64,000 bases of DNA from Loxodes magnus (GCA_946699065.1 CAMPDV010000537.1:62001-126000), one strand, 5' to 3'; shown: positions 1-21,846, counted from the stretch's first letter. The notes: generated by a model not told the origin, from the letters alone. Program-made: numbers and translations.

Positions 1-263
1 TAAATTACATCTATAAAATAGAAAATAAATAAAAGTTTAAGATATTTCAAAATTTAAAAAATAAAAGAAAAAATAGTAATATTAATTACATTTCTTTTCG
101 AAGAAGAAAATTTATAAATAATAATCTATGGAAAATAAATATATTTATTTATATTTGGATGAATTTTAAGCTATAATCTAGCTATTATATTTAAAATTTA
201 TTGATATGCATACAAATTTTAATTATAAATTTTTATGAAGTTTATATTATTTTAAAATATTTT
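1..263. other. AT-rich sequence, no gene seen
   Basis: Very AT-rich DNA with poly-A and poly-T runs. I see no motif or convincing protein-like translation on either strand. Confidence 0.5.
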
Positions 264-330
264 GGAGGAGATAAATAAATAAAAAAATAAATAAATAAGT
301 TAAAAAAAATAAAAATAAATAAACAAAAAT
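264..330. repeat. (AAAT)n-like tail behind a SINE-like element
   Basis: The 11-mer GGAGGAGATAA is followed by imperfect AAAT/AAATA repeats that run up to the conserved hairpin of the next feature. Seen from the minus strand, this is the A/T-rich tail 3' of a retroelement. The 11-mer recurs at the upstream edges of two ORF1 elements (1590 and 2443). Confidence 0.55.
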
Positions 331-743
331 GATTATAGAGCGCGTATCACCTCATTGGAGCGCAGCTCTTTCAATATTAATATTTAATATTAAGAAAAAT
401 GTTCTCATGTTTCTTGTTAAATTCTAGAGGTTTGATGAGTCATGTCAGCTTCTCCAAATGGGGAATCTTCTTGTTAAAATTTATTCTAAAATCCTGAGTC
501 AAATACTTCACTCTTTTTGAATAAGGTCCAAATAAGGATTAGTTATTAAGTCATTAATTAGAAGGCCCATCAGTCAAACTCTCATACTGCTAGAGAGAAC
601 CCTCGGGGAAAGTTAGGTATGTCTCAAAGGAGCTTATCCACCCTTTCCTGTAGTAGCATCTAGTGCGAGATTACTCGCGATGCAGTATACAATGCACCAG
701 ATTACCTCCTATTTGTCTGACGCGGCCGACATCCATTTCATAT
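331..743 (-). mobile_element. SINE-like non-autonomous retroelement, copy 1
   Basis: Its 3' end (left side) is a 41-bp block running from GATTATAGAGCGCG to AGCTCTTT in plus coordinates. The block is closed by an AGAGC/GCTCT stem. The same block and tail end the complete LINE at 56884-62260, but this body has no endonuclease or RT-like translation. The body is less AT-rich than its surroundings and holds a second clear hairpin near 665-678 (GCGAG, loop ATTA, CTCGC). A LINE-mobilised SINE is the best explanation; a rearranged LINE remnant is possible. Confidence 0.5.
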
Positions 744-799
744 TATAAAATATTAATAATAATATTATACTTAAATGTTAATAAAATCGTTTGCCAATC

Positions 800-1582
800 A
801 CAGGACTTGAAACCTGGTCGCAGCTACCACTATTTTTTTGCATGGTAAGGTTCCATTGTCTTTTTATTGAGAAGACAACTCTCATGAACAGATTCCTAGC
901 TAAATTTCTAAAATATTTTTCTTTCATAGATCCCTTCCTTTGTTACATAAAGTCTTGATAAAATTCTTAATGTTTTTTATTCTTCAATTTTTTATTTGGT
1001 TTAAAAACTTTCACATCTTCTTAGAATATGTCATTATGATCTATAGTATCAGCATTTTTTCTTTCTATTTTATTTTGAGTTCTTATATTCAAAATTTTTG
1101 CAATTTTTTTAATTCTTGTGTTCATTTAGGCTGTTTCTTTACTATTTTCTTATTCTGTTATTTTTTATTAGGATTGAGAGATTATTAATTTATTTTGAGA
1201 ATCTTCAATCTACATTGATACAACCGATGATGGAGGCAGTTAAGATTGAGACCAAATTTATTATTTATTTATTATTTATTAATATTGTCGCGAGTTAATC
1301 TATTTCAAGGTTGAGTTGTTCGTAGTTAGTAAGAATTTCTCGAATTTAATTTGTCAGATTTCAGATAATTTCTTCTTGTTTGACTATAACTTTATTTTTT
1401 TTTTCAACTTATTCCTTTTCCATTCAAGAAGTTTCTGGTTCAACCATGCGCTTTCCCTAGGAAGGAGATGAAGAGCTTGATTATTCTAAGGCCTACTTTT
1501 TTTACTTTTAAATTAGATTGGCTTTTCTTCTAGCCTTCTTAATTTCGATCTTGCTAAGATGCTTTCCGATATTAAACTCCAT
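800..1582 (-). CDS. ORF1-like coiled-coil protein of element B
   Basis: Reading UAA/UAG as Gln and UGA as Trp gives a protein starting MEFNIGKHLSKIEIKK, a basic N-terminus followed by a Ser-rich patch (EQSSSSSPSQGKRMV). A Gln/Glu/Asn-rich stretch with leucine spacing typical of coiled coils follows. The start is the ATG just inside the element's 5' edge. The N-terminus resembles that of element C, which has MDQSLRLSKNQLRNLKRK, then a Ser tract, then GK-MV. No zinc knuckle was found in this copy. ORF1 proteins of LINEs bind element RNA; that role is inferred from family resemblance. The C-terminal half may be degraded, and the end is uncertain. Confidence 0.45.
801..816 (-). other. 3' stem-loop of element B
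   Basis: CAGG and CCTG pair around an 8-nt loop that reads TTTCAAGT on the element strand, about 35 nt before the (TTA)n tail. Stems of different sequence occupy the same place in elements A and C. Confidence 0.5.
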
Positions 1583-1624
1583 TTTTTTTGGAGGAGATAA
1601 TAATAATAATAATAATATACTAAA

Positions 1625-2431
1625 TTAAAGTGTTCGTATCTCCGGGGATTTTAAACCCCTTCGATACATACCTTCAGAGTTCGTTCCTTGAGGTTTAAAA
1701 TAAAAGTTCGGGACTCCCAGTTTTTTTGGAGTTCTGGCACTCCCTTGAAAAAGCCTCCTTCTAAATATTCTTCCATCCTTGTCTACATAAATTCTTGAAA
1801 GTTCTCTCCAAATCTCTTCACTGTTTCTTCTCTGTTTATCCAAATATATCTTGCATCTCTTGTATGTGTGGAATTTTGATTTGCACAGGTAGCACAGCTT
1901 GACGATCCTTCTGGGAGGAGTTATCTCTAAGGGTTTTGTGTATTCTAGTTCCATTTTATTTTCAGCTAAAGTTTAAGGTTAAATTCTTTTTTCTCCCAAA
2001 AGTTTCACTTCGATTTCCTGTTTCATTAATCTTTCTTCATTGTTTTAACTTTTCTATAGTAATTTTTGGTTTTCTTTCTTTAATATTTAAACTTCTTCTT
2101 ATAGGTTACGGATAGATTTCATAAGTTATTCTATTATTAGCTATTCATCATTTTTCTATTTCTACATTATTTTTTAGTTACCACTTTTCATGTAGTTGCT
2201 TGATCGTGGCTATGGGAGTAAAAAGTCTCGCTTGCTTTAGTCAGTTTCTGTTGATTTAATTTCTTATTCAATTTAAGATTATCTTTATTTTTCTAAATTT
2301 GGGGGTTAAAGAGCCTAAGAAAATTATTATATTATTAAAGAAGACGTGGTAGGAGAAGAATTAGAAGTCTCTGGTTTTTTTTCCTTTTTCTATGGAGCTG
2401 GAAAAAAACCCTTCCTGAGACCTTCTGCCAT
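1625..2431 (-). CDS. ORF1/Gag-like protein with coiled coil and CCHC zinc knuckle
   Basis: About 269 residues with UAR read as Gln. Order of parts: N-terminus MAEGLRKGFFPAP with Ser/Thr/Pro-rich sequence; a Gln-rich middle; a strong coiled coil at roughly residues 100-145 (LQEEVQILKKENQKLLQK); and a canonical zinc knuckle CYLCKSKFHTYKRC (C-x2-C-x4-H-x4-C) at about residue 175. A basic C-terminus follows. This is the architecture of nucleic-acid-binding ORF1 proteins of non-LTR retrotransposons. The only ATG near the element edge was taken as the start. No in-frame TGA lies before the tail, so the true end is unclear. In the standard code only the last 109 residues would be open, which hides the coiled coil. 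Confidence 0.7.
1636..1667 (-). other. 3' stem-loop of element A
   Basis: An inner stem GGGG/CCCC surrounds an 8-nt loop, and an outer stem GTATC/GATAC is separated from it by a 3-nt internal loop on each side. It sits about 30 nt before the TTA tail and overlaps the last codons of ORF1. Confidence 0.55.
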
Positions 2432-2453
2432 TTTTTATATTTGGAGGAGATAA

Positions 2454-3751
2454 TTTAAGTTTATATCATAATACTTAAAAATTGCTTTATATATCAGTTA
2501 AATAAAAAATTAGGTAAAGGAGTATTTATTAAAAATTTAATTAATAAATTTAAAGTTTTAGACATAAATAAATTTAGTTATTTCTTATTTAAATTAAAGA
2601 AATATAAACAAAATAGAAAAATTGGATTGGCCATTTTAATTAAAATTATTATTTTTACTCTTTAAGTAAAAATTTAAAATTTAGATTTTGAATCTAAATC
2701 GACTGATCTTAATTATAATGCTTTTTCTTTTTTTAATTTATGCCAATTAAATCTCAGAATACTTTTTAAAAGCGGAAAATTAAATTATTTACTTTTAATT
2801 CTGTTTTTTTGTGTATCATAGTTGAAAATGTTAATAGTCTAAATAAAGCTTACATTAGTTATTTTATAATTTATGATTTTTTAAAATTTGTAGATTTTAT
2901 ATATTATTCATTTTATCTTCAATTTAAAACTATATTGATATTAGAAATAAGAGTTGAAAACAGACAATTTTAAATCTTTTTTTTATATAAATAATTAATT
3001 TTATGAGATCTCAAAAAATAAATGATTTATATACCTAATTAAATATATTCATCAGTAAAATATAATTCTCTAAGCTTAAAAAATAAATTTAATCATCTTT
3101 AAGAAATATAAATTTTTAAAATATTTAATAAAATCTACTATCTAATATGAACTTTAAAAATCCTAGTAAATAATTAATTATTTTAGATATACAAATAATA
3201 TCATTTATTATTTATAATATTTAAAGAAAGTAACAATTGAGAGTATTTATAAGTATAACTATTGTAATAAATAGATGTGTGCTATATGATCTAATATTTT
3301 CTTTATAAGATAAAAAATAATCTATGAGATCTGCTCTTTATTAATAACATTTTATTAAAACTTTTATTATAATACCAAATCTTTTTTAAGCGTAAGTGTA
3401 AAGTCATTTATTTAGATTTGTTTCTAGATAATACTTTACAATTTTAAAATTGATTTTTATATAATAAATCACCATAAAATCTTTTTTTTCTATGACTTTG
3501 TACTTTTATTTAATTTTATTAATGAAGAATAATAAAGAAAAATTTGATCTATCTAAAACTTTAATCACAAAATCCAATTTTCTTTATAATATTTTTACTG
3601 TTTTACATAATATTAAGCAATAGCAATAAATTACTAAAATAAAGTTAAACTTTCAAACACCTTAAGAATTATAAAAAATGTACAATTCCAGAAATAAGAT
3701 AAATTCTGCATTTATCTGTGCAAAATATAAACAATTTCTTTATTTTTATTA
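2454..3751. other. AT-rich region, no gene assigned
   Basis: Plus-strand frames can be read through almost entirely because UAR is sense, but translations are poor in acidic residues and show no recognisable motif. I therefore do not call a gene here. It could be intergenic or the 5' part of the next gene. Confidence 0.4.
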
Positions 3752-4441
3752 ATGGAACATTTTAATTATAATCATTGTATATTATCAGGATCTTGGTGTT
3801 TGCCTCTTAACTAACTTAATTATTCCCAATAATTATTAGATAAATAATTCAAAAATAAATACTTGTAGAGCAAAATTTCTTACATGTTGATGTCTCACTA
3901 GGCATCAGATCTTTCATTTAAATTTAATAAATTGTTTGTATAAAGTAAGAGTAAAAGCCTTTTTAACTAAAAAGCACATAAAATTTTTAAAAAGGTTTCA
4001 AAGCTTTAATTCTAAAGTTTTATCTAAATCTAAAAATAATTATTTTAGGAAATAACCTCTGATTTAATGCTATATTTTTCAATAGAAATTATTTAGTTTA
4101 TTTTAAATAAAGAATCTGTTTTGAAAATTGAATACTTTTGCTATCTATTGTATTTAATAATTCAAGTCAAACGTAAAAATACCTAATTTCATTTTAGCAT
4201 AAACCTTATATTTAAAGCCTTCAATTGTTTAATTCTTTAACTTTAAAAATTTTATAAGGTAATTGGCTTATTAATTTTAAAAAGGTTATAACAATTTATT
4301 TTTAATCTATGCGAAGAAAACATTTTTTAAAGCTTAATTAAAAATTTGTTTTTTTTAATAATTATATATTTCAATAAGATGATTATGATTAGATTCATAC
4401 ACTTCATTTTGCTATTAACGAATCTTTAAACAATTAAATGA
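3752..4441 (+). CDS. Uncharacterised protein
   Basis: An ATG opens a frame of about 229 codons with no in-frame TGA until one at the end. Absence of internal UGA upstream of the terminal UGA fits the reported pattern of karyorelict genes. The product starts MEHFNYNHCILSGSW and has a charged middle (EITSDLMLYF..KESVLKIEYF) and hydrophobic stretches near the C-terminus, perhaps membrane segments. No family recognised. The next gene starts 70 bp downstream in the same frame, so a single longer gene is not excluded. Confidence 0.35.
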
Positions 4442-4510
4442 GCGGAATTATTATTTAAATTAGTGTTATTTAATTATAGCTAAAAATTTATTATTTCCTT
4501 ATTTTTTATA

Positions 4511-7500
4511 ATGGTTAATATCATAAAAATTTACCTGCTGTTTATTTCGATTTGCTTTTTATTAATTTCCCTAGGTACACCCAGGAAGTTTATGGAACTA
4601 ACTGACTATTATTTAGCTCATCAAACTTAGATTGATAAATAGTTACTTGATTTTGGAATTGACACTCAGTTAAGTTAATAATCTTTTTCATTAGCATTCT
4701 GATTATATCGTTATTGCAATAAGCAAGAAGAACTAAATTTTATCCTCTTTAGCTAAAGCTAAGCATCAAGCACTTATTAAGTGTATATAAACGTAGAATA
4801 AAATTAGAATATGGAATTAGTTCTTAAGTCTTATACATTTTATACTGCTTTGAAGAAATAAATTTTAGTTTGGGTAGATCTTGTAACTAGTGGATGTTTC
4901 GAGGCATAAAATATTGGTAAACACAATTATAATAAGGCTATCTAAAAATTTGTAATACTAAGCTTTAATTTAAGTTATTGATTTAACTTACAATGATTCC
5001 TATATTTTAAATGGATATTACTTTAAATACTTTGATAATTCAGCTTAAATTTAAATATTAAACTACTAAGGTTATGATGATATTACTTACTTGTTGAATC
5101 TCTTATAGGCTTTATTTTTGAACTAACAATTCAGAATTTATAAATTATTAATTTACAGAAGCTCTTTTAAGAATTCCTTGGATATAATTCTGTGGAAGTT
5201 ACTATATTAATCTTGAAACAAGTGACTATTAAAATTATCAGTATTATAGCTACTGATTAAGCCATTCCTTTTTTATCTACTTATGGAAAATTAAAGCAAT
5301 AATAAAACCAAAAGTTAATGATAATATAAAGCTTTTGGAATAATCCTTAAACTCTTTAAGTTTATCTGCTTGAATTAAAAGTTATTGTATTAATCTAGAA
5401 ATTCAACTTATATGATAAATAGATTCTTTAATTTTTATGTTATTAGACAACTTAAATATAATCAAATTAGCATACTTTTAAAATATAATGAAGTCAAGAT
5501 CTAGATACTTCACAAGCATTTACTATTTTTGAATAAATTCGTTAATAAACTGCTCAAATGAATTTTTATAGGCTTTTCAAATGAACAATAAAGTTAAATT
5601 AATTAGTTTACAATTTTTTCTCCTAATGACAAACTTAATAAAATCCAATAATTTAGATTTTACCATTTCTATTTTGTGAAGCTCTTACATAATTTTAGGA
5701 GGGAAAATTTATACTAATTTGAAGGATTAATTTTATAGACTTGATTCTATCTATTTAATTCTTTTCTAAATTATTCCGATTTTATTTGAATTGCTATCTC
5801 ATAAACCCATTGTTTACTGGAAACTTGATTTGCTTCTTGTACCTCACCTGAAGTTATGCAAGCTAAGCTAATCTAAAAATGTTAGAACTATCATACTATC
5901 CTCTACTAGCTTCATATCCATATAATTTTTAAGTTATATCTTCTGATGATTATGGATATAACCCTTAAATTTATTCTTCAAGTATTTGGTAAATTAGCTT
6001 TTGACTTAATAATTTAGGAACAACTAATTAAGAAGAATATTTGATTTAAATAGATAATTTATATTAGTTAACAGTATAGTATGATTAAGTGCAACTAACT
6101 CAAACTATTAATTTTTATTCTAATGAGCAACCAATTTTATGGCAAATCATTGAAATCAACAGTACCTAATGATTTTTCTTTTAGCTTACCTATATAATAA
6201 TTTAGATAATTTAAAATCTTGCTATACTGATTAAACCAAACCTACAACACTAACTTTCTATAGTTATCTATCGATTAATTTTGTTTAATTTTAGTATAAT
6301 TCAACAATATCTTTAAATTTGAGTCCTTAATTTAAGGGATAAATAATCCTGCCAAGATTTTATACTTACGATCAAGAAATAACACAATAAGACGGAATGT
6401 AAATAGTTACCTAAGATAATCCATGTGCTTAATTTAGCTAATTCGAATGTATTTCTCCTAATATATTAGAGGATTAACATTATCATTATATTAATTTTAC
6501 CTATAATTTAATAGAAACTACTATAAATTACTTGTAAGATGATATTTAATAAATTTTTCCTGACTTCAGTTATGATCCTTTAAAGTATTCGTCTTAGCAG
6601 TATAGTTTATCACTATGATTCTAAAACAAAGATTAAGAGACTTAAGATAAAGAAATTTATAAGCCTATAGTTAAAGAATAGTTTGCTAAATAACTTCATT
6701 ATACGAATAATCTGCTATAGCAGCTATATAAATATGCGACTCCATTCATTCAGATGTTTAGGTACGAATAACTCCTTAAGAATAAAATTTCAACTATATA
6801 AAGAAAAAAGAAAATACGAAGTAGTATTTTATTTCTATTAACTTAAATATTTAAAAAGAAGTTTCTATTTGTATACAGTAATATTAATATAACTAAACAT
6901 GCATCAATTCTAAATCTAAGCTTATTTAATTTGATAAATAAAGTAAAATTATCTTTAGAGCTCTGAAAAAGAAAGATAAATTTATAGGAAATTTTTATGA
7001 TTTCAAATTTTATATTTGAATCATATTTATAAACTTAAGATTTTTTATAATCTTCACTAATAAAGAATGTGCTTTAAATTGAAAATAAATTACATGCTTA
7101 AGACCAAATAACAATAGTTGTGTTAAATTTAATGATACTTGTGTTGACTGCTTAGATGAAGATACTAATAAATGCTTTAGTTGTCATGAAGTTTTTCGTT
7201 ATTTAATTAACTCTCAAATATGTAAACTTTTCTCAGATCTTATTCAAAATTGCAAAAATGTGATTATTATATGGAGTACCGCTTGAAATGAATATGTAGA
7301 AGATTACCTTTTAAACGAATACGAAAATTAATTTAAAGCTTGTCAAATAAATTGAGAATTGTGAAAACTGCAATTTAAGCAATAGTGAAGTAAAATGATA
7401 CTTTTGTGAAAAAATTTTTATTTAAAATAACTAATACATTAGATGCAATTTAACGAACTCTTATCTGTGTAATAATTGTCTAACTTATAGCATATAATAT

Positions 7501-7690
7501 GAAGTTGGATACTTTACTAAATAATAAAAGTTATGAATCTTAAAAATAAACCATCGAAAATGAGCTAAATACTTAAATTAAACGAATAAAGACAATCCTT
7601 CTTTTTCAGATAATAAATAAGAAAAGTAAAATTTAAATAATTGTATTTAGTAACTTACAAAATTCGAACTATGACTTTAGACGTGAAAAG
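4511..7690 (+). CDS. Secreted Cys-rich protein, probably decayed or frameshifted
   Basis: The start ATG is followed by a signal-peptide-like N-terminus (MVNIIKIYLLFISICFLLIS). A long region with good amino-acid balance follows, for example PRFYTYDQEITQQDG, FECISPNILEDQ and FPDFSYDPLKYSS around 6350-6590. Towards the end, from about 7115, come clustered CxxC patterns (CVDCLDEDTNKCFSC; CENCNLSNSEVK; LCNNCLTY). Such patterns occur in the Cys-rich repeats of ciliate secreted and surface proteins. The Cys-rich blocks are in different frames, so frameshifts or undetected introns are present. In-frame TGA occurs several times where Trp would be acceptable (SLAF-W-LYRYC). Function unknown. The Lys-rich 3' end runs towards the ubiquitin array. 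Confidence 0.45.
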
Positions 7691-7998
7691 AAAAAAAGTA
7701 TTATATTTTGAATAAAAAAACAAAAAAACCAGTTTAAACAAAATATTTTTATAAATCGAATTATGATGGAAATCAAGTGAATCAAATAAAGTGATAAATT
7801 TTAAATATAGGAAACGTAAAAAGAAAACGAAATTGATGAAAAAAAATGATAAAGTTGAGAAATTTTATAAAAAATATGACAGAAAAAAAATAAACTTCAT
7901 AAAATTATAAAAAATGTTAAGTGATATAAATAGGCAGAGAATTAAGTTTAAAAAGATAAAACAAAAATTAAATAAAAAAGTCTAAAATAAATCATATG

Positions 7999-8130
<132 letters not shown>

Positions 8131-8495
8131 TTATAATGTTTTAAAAAAGATTGCCTTTTATGTATTTTTTAAGCCAATACAAATTTACCCTATAAAAGAA
8201 ATCACCATATCTGTTAATTTCTTATATAAATATTCTTAATGCAAATCCTTCAATTTATTATATATTTTTAACTTATTTGTATTCATGACTTACTAACAAA
8301 GTGCTAAAATACTTATAGATTATTTCAATATTATCAATTCATATGCAAGAAAAGTTTTTTAGTTCACCTATTACCATAACACTTTTTTTTAAGTTTGCTC
8401 CATCGTTACTTGAGATTGCTTGTTTAATAAATTTTATATATGATGTAAAATATTCAAAAAATTAGAAGGAAATTTTCAATAAAAAAAATTGTTCA

Positions 8496-9547
<1,052 letters not shown>

Positions 9548-9550
9548 TCA

Positions 9551-10240
<690 letters not shown>

Positions 10241-10605
10241 TTATAATGTTTTAAAAAAGATTGCCTTTTATGTATTTTTTAAGCCAATACAAATTTACCC
10301 TATAAAAGAAATCACCATATCTGTTAATTTCTTATATAAATATTCTTAATGCAAATCCTTCAATTTATTATATATTTTTAACTTATTTGTATTCATGACT
10401 TACTAACAAAGTGCTAAAATACTTATAGATTATTTCAATATTATCAATTCATATGCAAGAAAAGTTTTTTAGTTCACCTATTACCATAACACTTTTTTTT
10501 AAGTTTGCTCCATCGTTACTTGAGATTGCTTGTTTAATAAATTTTATATATGATGTAAAATATTCAAAAAATTAGAAGGAAATTTTCAATAAAAAAAATT
10601 GTTCA

Positions 10606-11295
<690 letters not shown>

Positions 11296-11660
11296 TTATA
11301 ATGTTTTAAAAAAGATTGCCTTTTATGTATTTTTTAAGCCAATACAAATTTACCCTATAAAAGAAATCACCATATCTGTTAATTTCTTATATAAATATTC
11401 TTAATGCAAATCCTTCAATTTATTATATATTTTTAACTTATTTGTATTCATGACTTACTAACAAAGTGCTAAAATACTTATAGATTATTTCAATATTATC
11501 AATTCATATGCAAGAAAAGTTTTTTAGTTCACCTATTACCATAACACTTTTTTTTAAGTTTGCTCCATCGTTACTTGAGATTGCTTGTTTAATAAATTTT
11601 ATATATGATGTAAAATATTCAAAAAATTAGAAGGAAATTTTCAATAAAAAAAATTGTTCA

Positions 11661-12350
<690 letters not shown>

Positions 12351-12715
12351 TTATAATGTTTTAAAAAAGATTGCCTTTTATGTATTTTTTAAGCCAATAC
12401 AAATTTACCCTATAAAAGAAATCACCATATCTGTTAATTTCTTATATAAATATTCTTAATGCAAATCCTTCAATTTATTATATATTTTTAACTTATTTGT
12501 ATTCATGACTTACTAACAAAGTGCTAAAATACTTATAGATTATTTCAATATTATCAATTCATATGCAAGAAAAGTTTTTTAGTTCACCTATTACCATAAC
12601 ACTTTTTTTTAAGTTTGCTCCATCGTTACTTGAGATTGCTTGTTTAATAAATTTTATATATGATGTAAAATATTCAAAAAATTAGAAGGAAATTTTCAAT
12701 AAAAAAAATTGTTCA

Positions 12716-13405
<690 letters not shown>

Positions 13406-13770
13406 TTATAATGTTTTAAAAAAGATTGCCTTTTATGTATTTTTTAAGCCAATACAAATTTACCCTATAAAAGAAATCACCATATCTGTTAATTTCTTAT
13501 ATAAATATTCTTAATGCAAATCCTTCAATTTATTATATATTTTTAACTTATTTGTATTCATGACTTACTAACAAAGTGCTAAAATACTTATAGATTATTT
13601 CAATATTATCAATTCATATGCAAGAAAAGTTTTTTAGTTCACCTATTACCATAACACTTTTTTTTAAGTTTGCTCCATCGTTACTTGAGATTGCTTGTTT
13701 AATAAATTTTATATATGATGTAAAATATTCAAAAAATTAGAAGGAAATTTTCAATAAAAAAAATTGTTCA

Positions 13771-14460
<690 letters not shown>

Positions 14461-14825
14461 TTATAATGTTTTAAAAAAGATTGCCTTTTATGTATTTTTT
14501 AAGCCAATACAAATTTACCCTATAAAAGAAATCACCATATCTGTTAATTTCTTATATAAATATTCTTAATGCAAATCCTTCAATTTATTATATATTTTTA
14601 ACTTATTTGTATTCATGACTTACTAACAAAGTGCTAAAATACTTATAGATTATTTCAATATTATCAATTCATATGCAAGAAAAGTTTTTTAGTTCACCTA
14701 TTACCATAACACTTTTTTTTAAGTTTGCTCCATCGTTACTTGAGATTGCTTGTTTAATAAATTTTATATATGATGTAAAATATTCAAAAAATTAGAAGGA
14801 AATTTTCAATAAAAAAAATTGTTCA

Positions 14826-15516
<691 letters not shown>

Positions 15517-15881
15517 TTATAATGTTTTAAAAAAGATTGCCTTTTATGTATTTTTTAAGCCAATACAAATTTACCCTATAAAAGAAATCACCATATCTGT
15601 TAATTTCTTATATAAATATTCTTAATGCAAATCCTTCAATTTATTATATATTTTTAACTTATTTGTATTCATGACTTACTAACAAAGTGCTAAAATACTT
15701 ATAGATTATTTCAATATTATCAATTCATATGCAAGAAAAGTTTTTTAGTTCACCTATTACCATAACACTTTTTTTTAAGTTTGCTCCATCGTTACTTGAG
15801 ATTGCTTGTTTAATAAATTTTATATATGATGTAAAATATTCAAAAAATTAGAAGGAAATTTTCAATAAAAAAAATTGTTCA

Positions 15882-16571
<690 letters not shown>

Positions 16572-16936
16572 TTATAATGTTTTAAAAAAGATTGCCTTTT
16601 ATGTATTTTTTAAGCCAATACAAATTTACCCTATAAAAGAAATCACCATATCTGTTAATTTCTTATATAAATATTCTTAATGCAAATCCTTCAATTTATT
16701 ATATATTTTTAACTTATTTGTATTCATGACTTACTAACAAAGTGCTAAAATACTTATAGATTATTTCAATATTATCAATTCATATGCAAGAAAAGTTTTT
16801 TAGTTCACCTATTACCATAACACTTTTTTTTAAGTTTGCTCCATCGTTACTTGAGATTGCTTGTTTAATAAATTTTATATATGATGTAAAATATTCAAAA
16901 AATTAGAAGGAAATTTTCAATAAAAAAAATTGTTCA

Positions 16937-17626
<690 letters not shown>

Positions 17627-17991
17627 TTATAATGTTTTAAAAAAGATTGCCTTTTATGTATTTTTTAAGCCAATACAAATTTACCCTATAAAAGAAATCA
17701 CCATATCTGTTAATTTCTTATATAAATATTCTTAATGCAAATCCTTCAATTTATTATATATTTTTAACTTATTTGTATTCATGACTTACTAACAAAGTGC
17801 TAAAATACTTATAGATTATTTCAATATTATCAATTCATATGCAAGAAAAGTTTTTTAGTTCACCTATTACCATAACACTTTTTTTTAAGTTTGCTCCATC
17901 GTTACTTGAGATTGCTTGTTTAATAAATTTTATATATGATGTAAAATATTCAAAAAATTAGAAGGAAATTTTCAATAAAAAAAATTGTTCA

Positions 17992-18681
<690 letters not shown>

Positions 18682-19046
18682 TTATAATGTTTTAAAAAAG
18701 ATTGCCTTTTATGTATTTTTTAAGCCAATACAAATTTACCCTATAAAAGAAATCACCATATCTGTTAATTTCTTATATAAATATTCTTAATGCAAATCCT
18801 TCAATTTATTATATATTTTTAACTTATTTGTATTCATGACTTACTAACAAAGTGCTAAAATACTTATAGATTATTTCAATATTATCAATTCATATGCAAG
18901 AAAAGTTTTTTAGTTCACCTATTACCATAACACTTTTTTTTAAGTTTGCTCCATCGTTACTTGAGATTGCTTGTTTAATAAATTTTATATATGATGTAAA
19001 ATATTCAAAAAATTAGAAGGAAATTTTCAATAAAAAAAATTGTTCA

Positions 19047-19736
<690 letters not shown>

Positions 19737-20101
19737 TTATAATGTTTTAAAAAAGATTGCCTTTTATGTATTTTTTAAGCCAATACAAATTTACCCTATA
19801 AAAGAAATCACCATATCTGTTAATTTCTTATATAAATATTCTTAATGCAAATCCTTCAATTTATTATATATTTTTAACTTATTTGTATTCATGACTTACT
19901 AACAAAGTGCTAAAATACTTATAGATTATTTCAATATTATCAATTCATATGCAAGAAAAGTTTTTTAGTTCACCTATTACCATAACACTTTTTTTTAAGT
20001 TTGCTCCATCGTTACTTGAGATTGCTTGTTTAATAAATTTTATATATGATGTAAAATATTCAAAAAATTAGAAGGAAATTTTCAATAAAAAAAATTGTTC
20101 A

Positions 20102-20791
<690 letters not shown>

Positions 20792-21156
20792 TTATAATGT
20801 TTTAAAAAAGATTGCCTTTTATGTATTTTTTAAGCCAATACAAATTTACCCTATAAAAGAAATCACCATATCTGTTAATTTCTTATATAAATATTCTTAA
20901 TGCAAATCCTTCAATTTATTATATATTTTTAACTTATTTGTATTCATGACTTACTAACAAAGTGCTAAAATACTTATAGATTATTTCAATATTATCAATT
21001 CATATGCAAGAAAAGTTTTTTAGTTCACCTATTACCATAACACTTTTTTTTAAGTTTGCTCCATCGTTACTTGAGATTGCTTGTTTAATAAATTTTATAT
21101 ATGATGTAAAATATTCAAAAAATTAGAAGGAAATTTTCAATAAAAAAAATTGTTCA

Positions 21157-21846
<690 letters not shown>

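Larger units (their letters stand above)
744..1600 (-). mobile_element. ORF1-only retroelement with (TTA)n tail, copy B
   Basis: On the minus strand it begins at the GGAGGAGATAA block and ends with TTTAAGTATA followed by an imperfect TTA repeat. It is about 855 bp long, almost the same as copies A and C. A short stem-loop (801-816, CAGG and CCTG around an 8-nt loop) lies just before the tail, as in the other two copies. No endonuclease or RT is present, so it would depend on another element. It abuts copy A head to tail. Confidence 0.6.
1600..2453 (-). mobile_element. ORF1-only retroelement with (TTA)n tail, copy A
   Basis: On the minus strand it starts at the GGAGGAGATAA block (2443-2453), carries one long ORF, and ends in a perfect TTA repeat at about 1600-1618. 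Length is about 850 bp. Its ORF start resembles the ORF1 of the large LINE in this window (both have a KGF motif, a KPE motif and TTSSL), so the two may be related by 5' sharing. Confidence 0.65.

Noticed and set aside
940-1298. Two plus-strand ORFs of 82 and 60 codons
   Set aside because: They lie antisense to the ORF1-like gene of element B and consist of Phe/Leu/Ile-rich shadow sequence.
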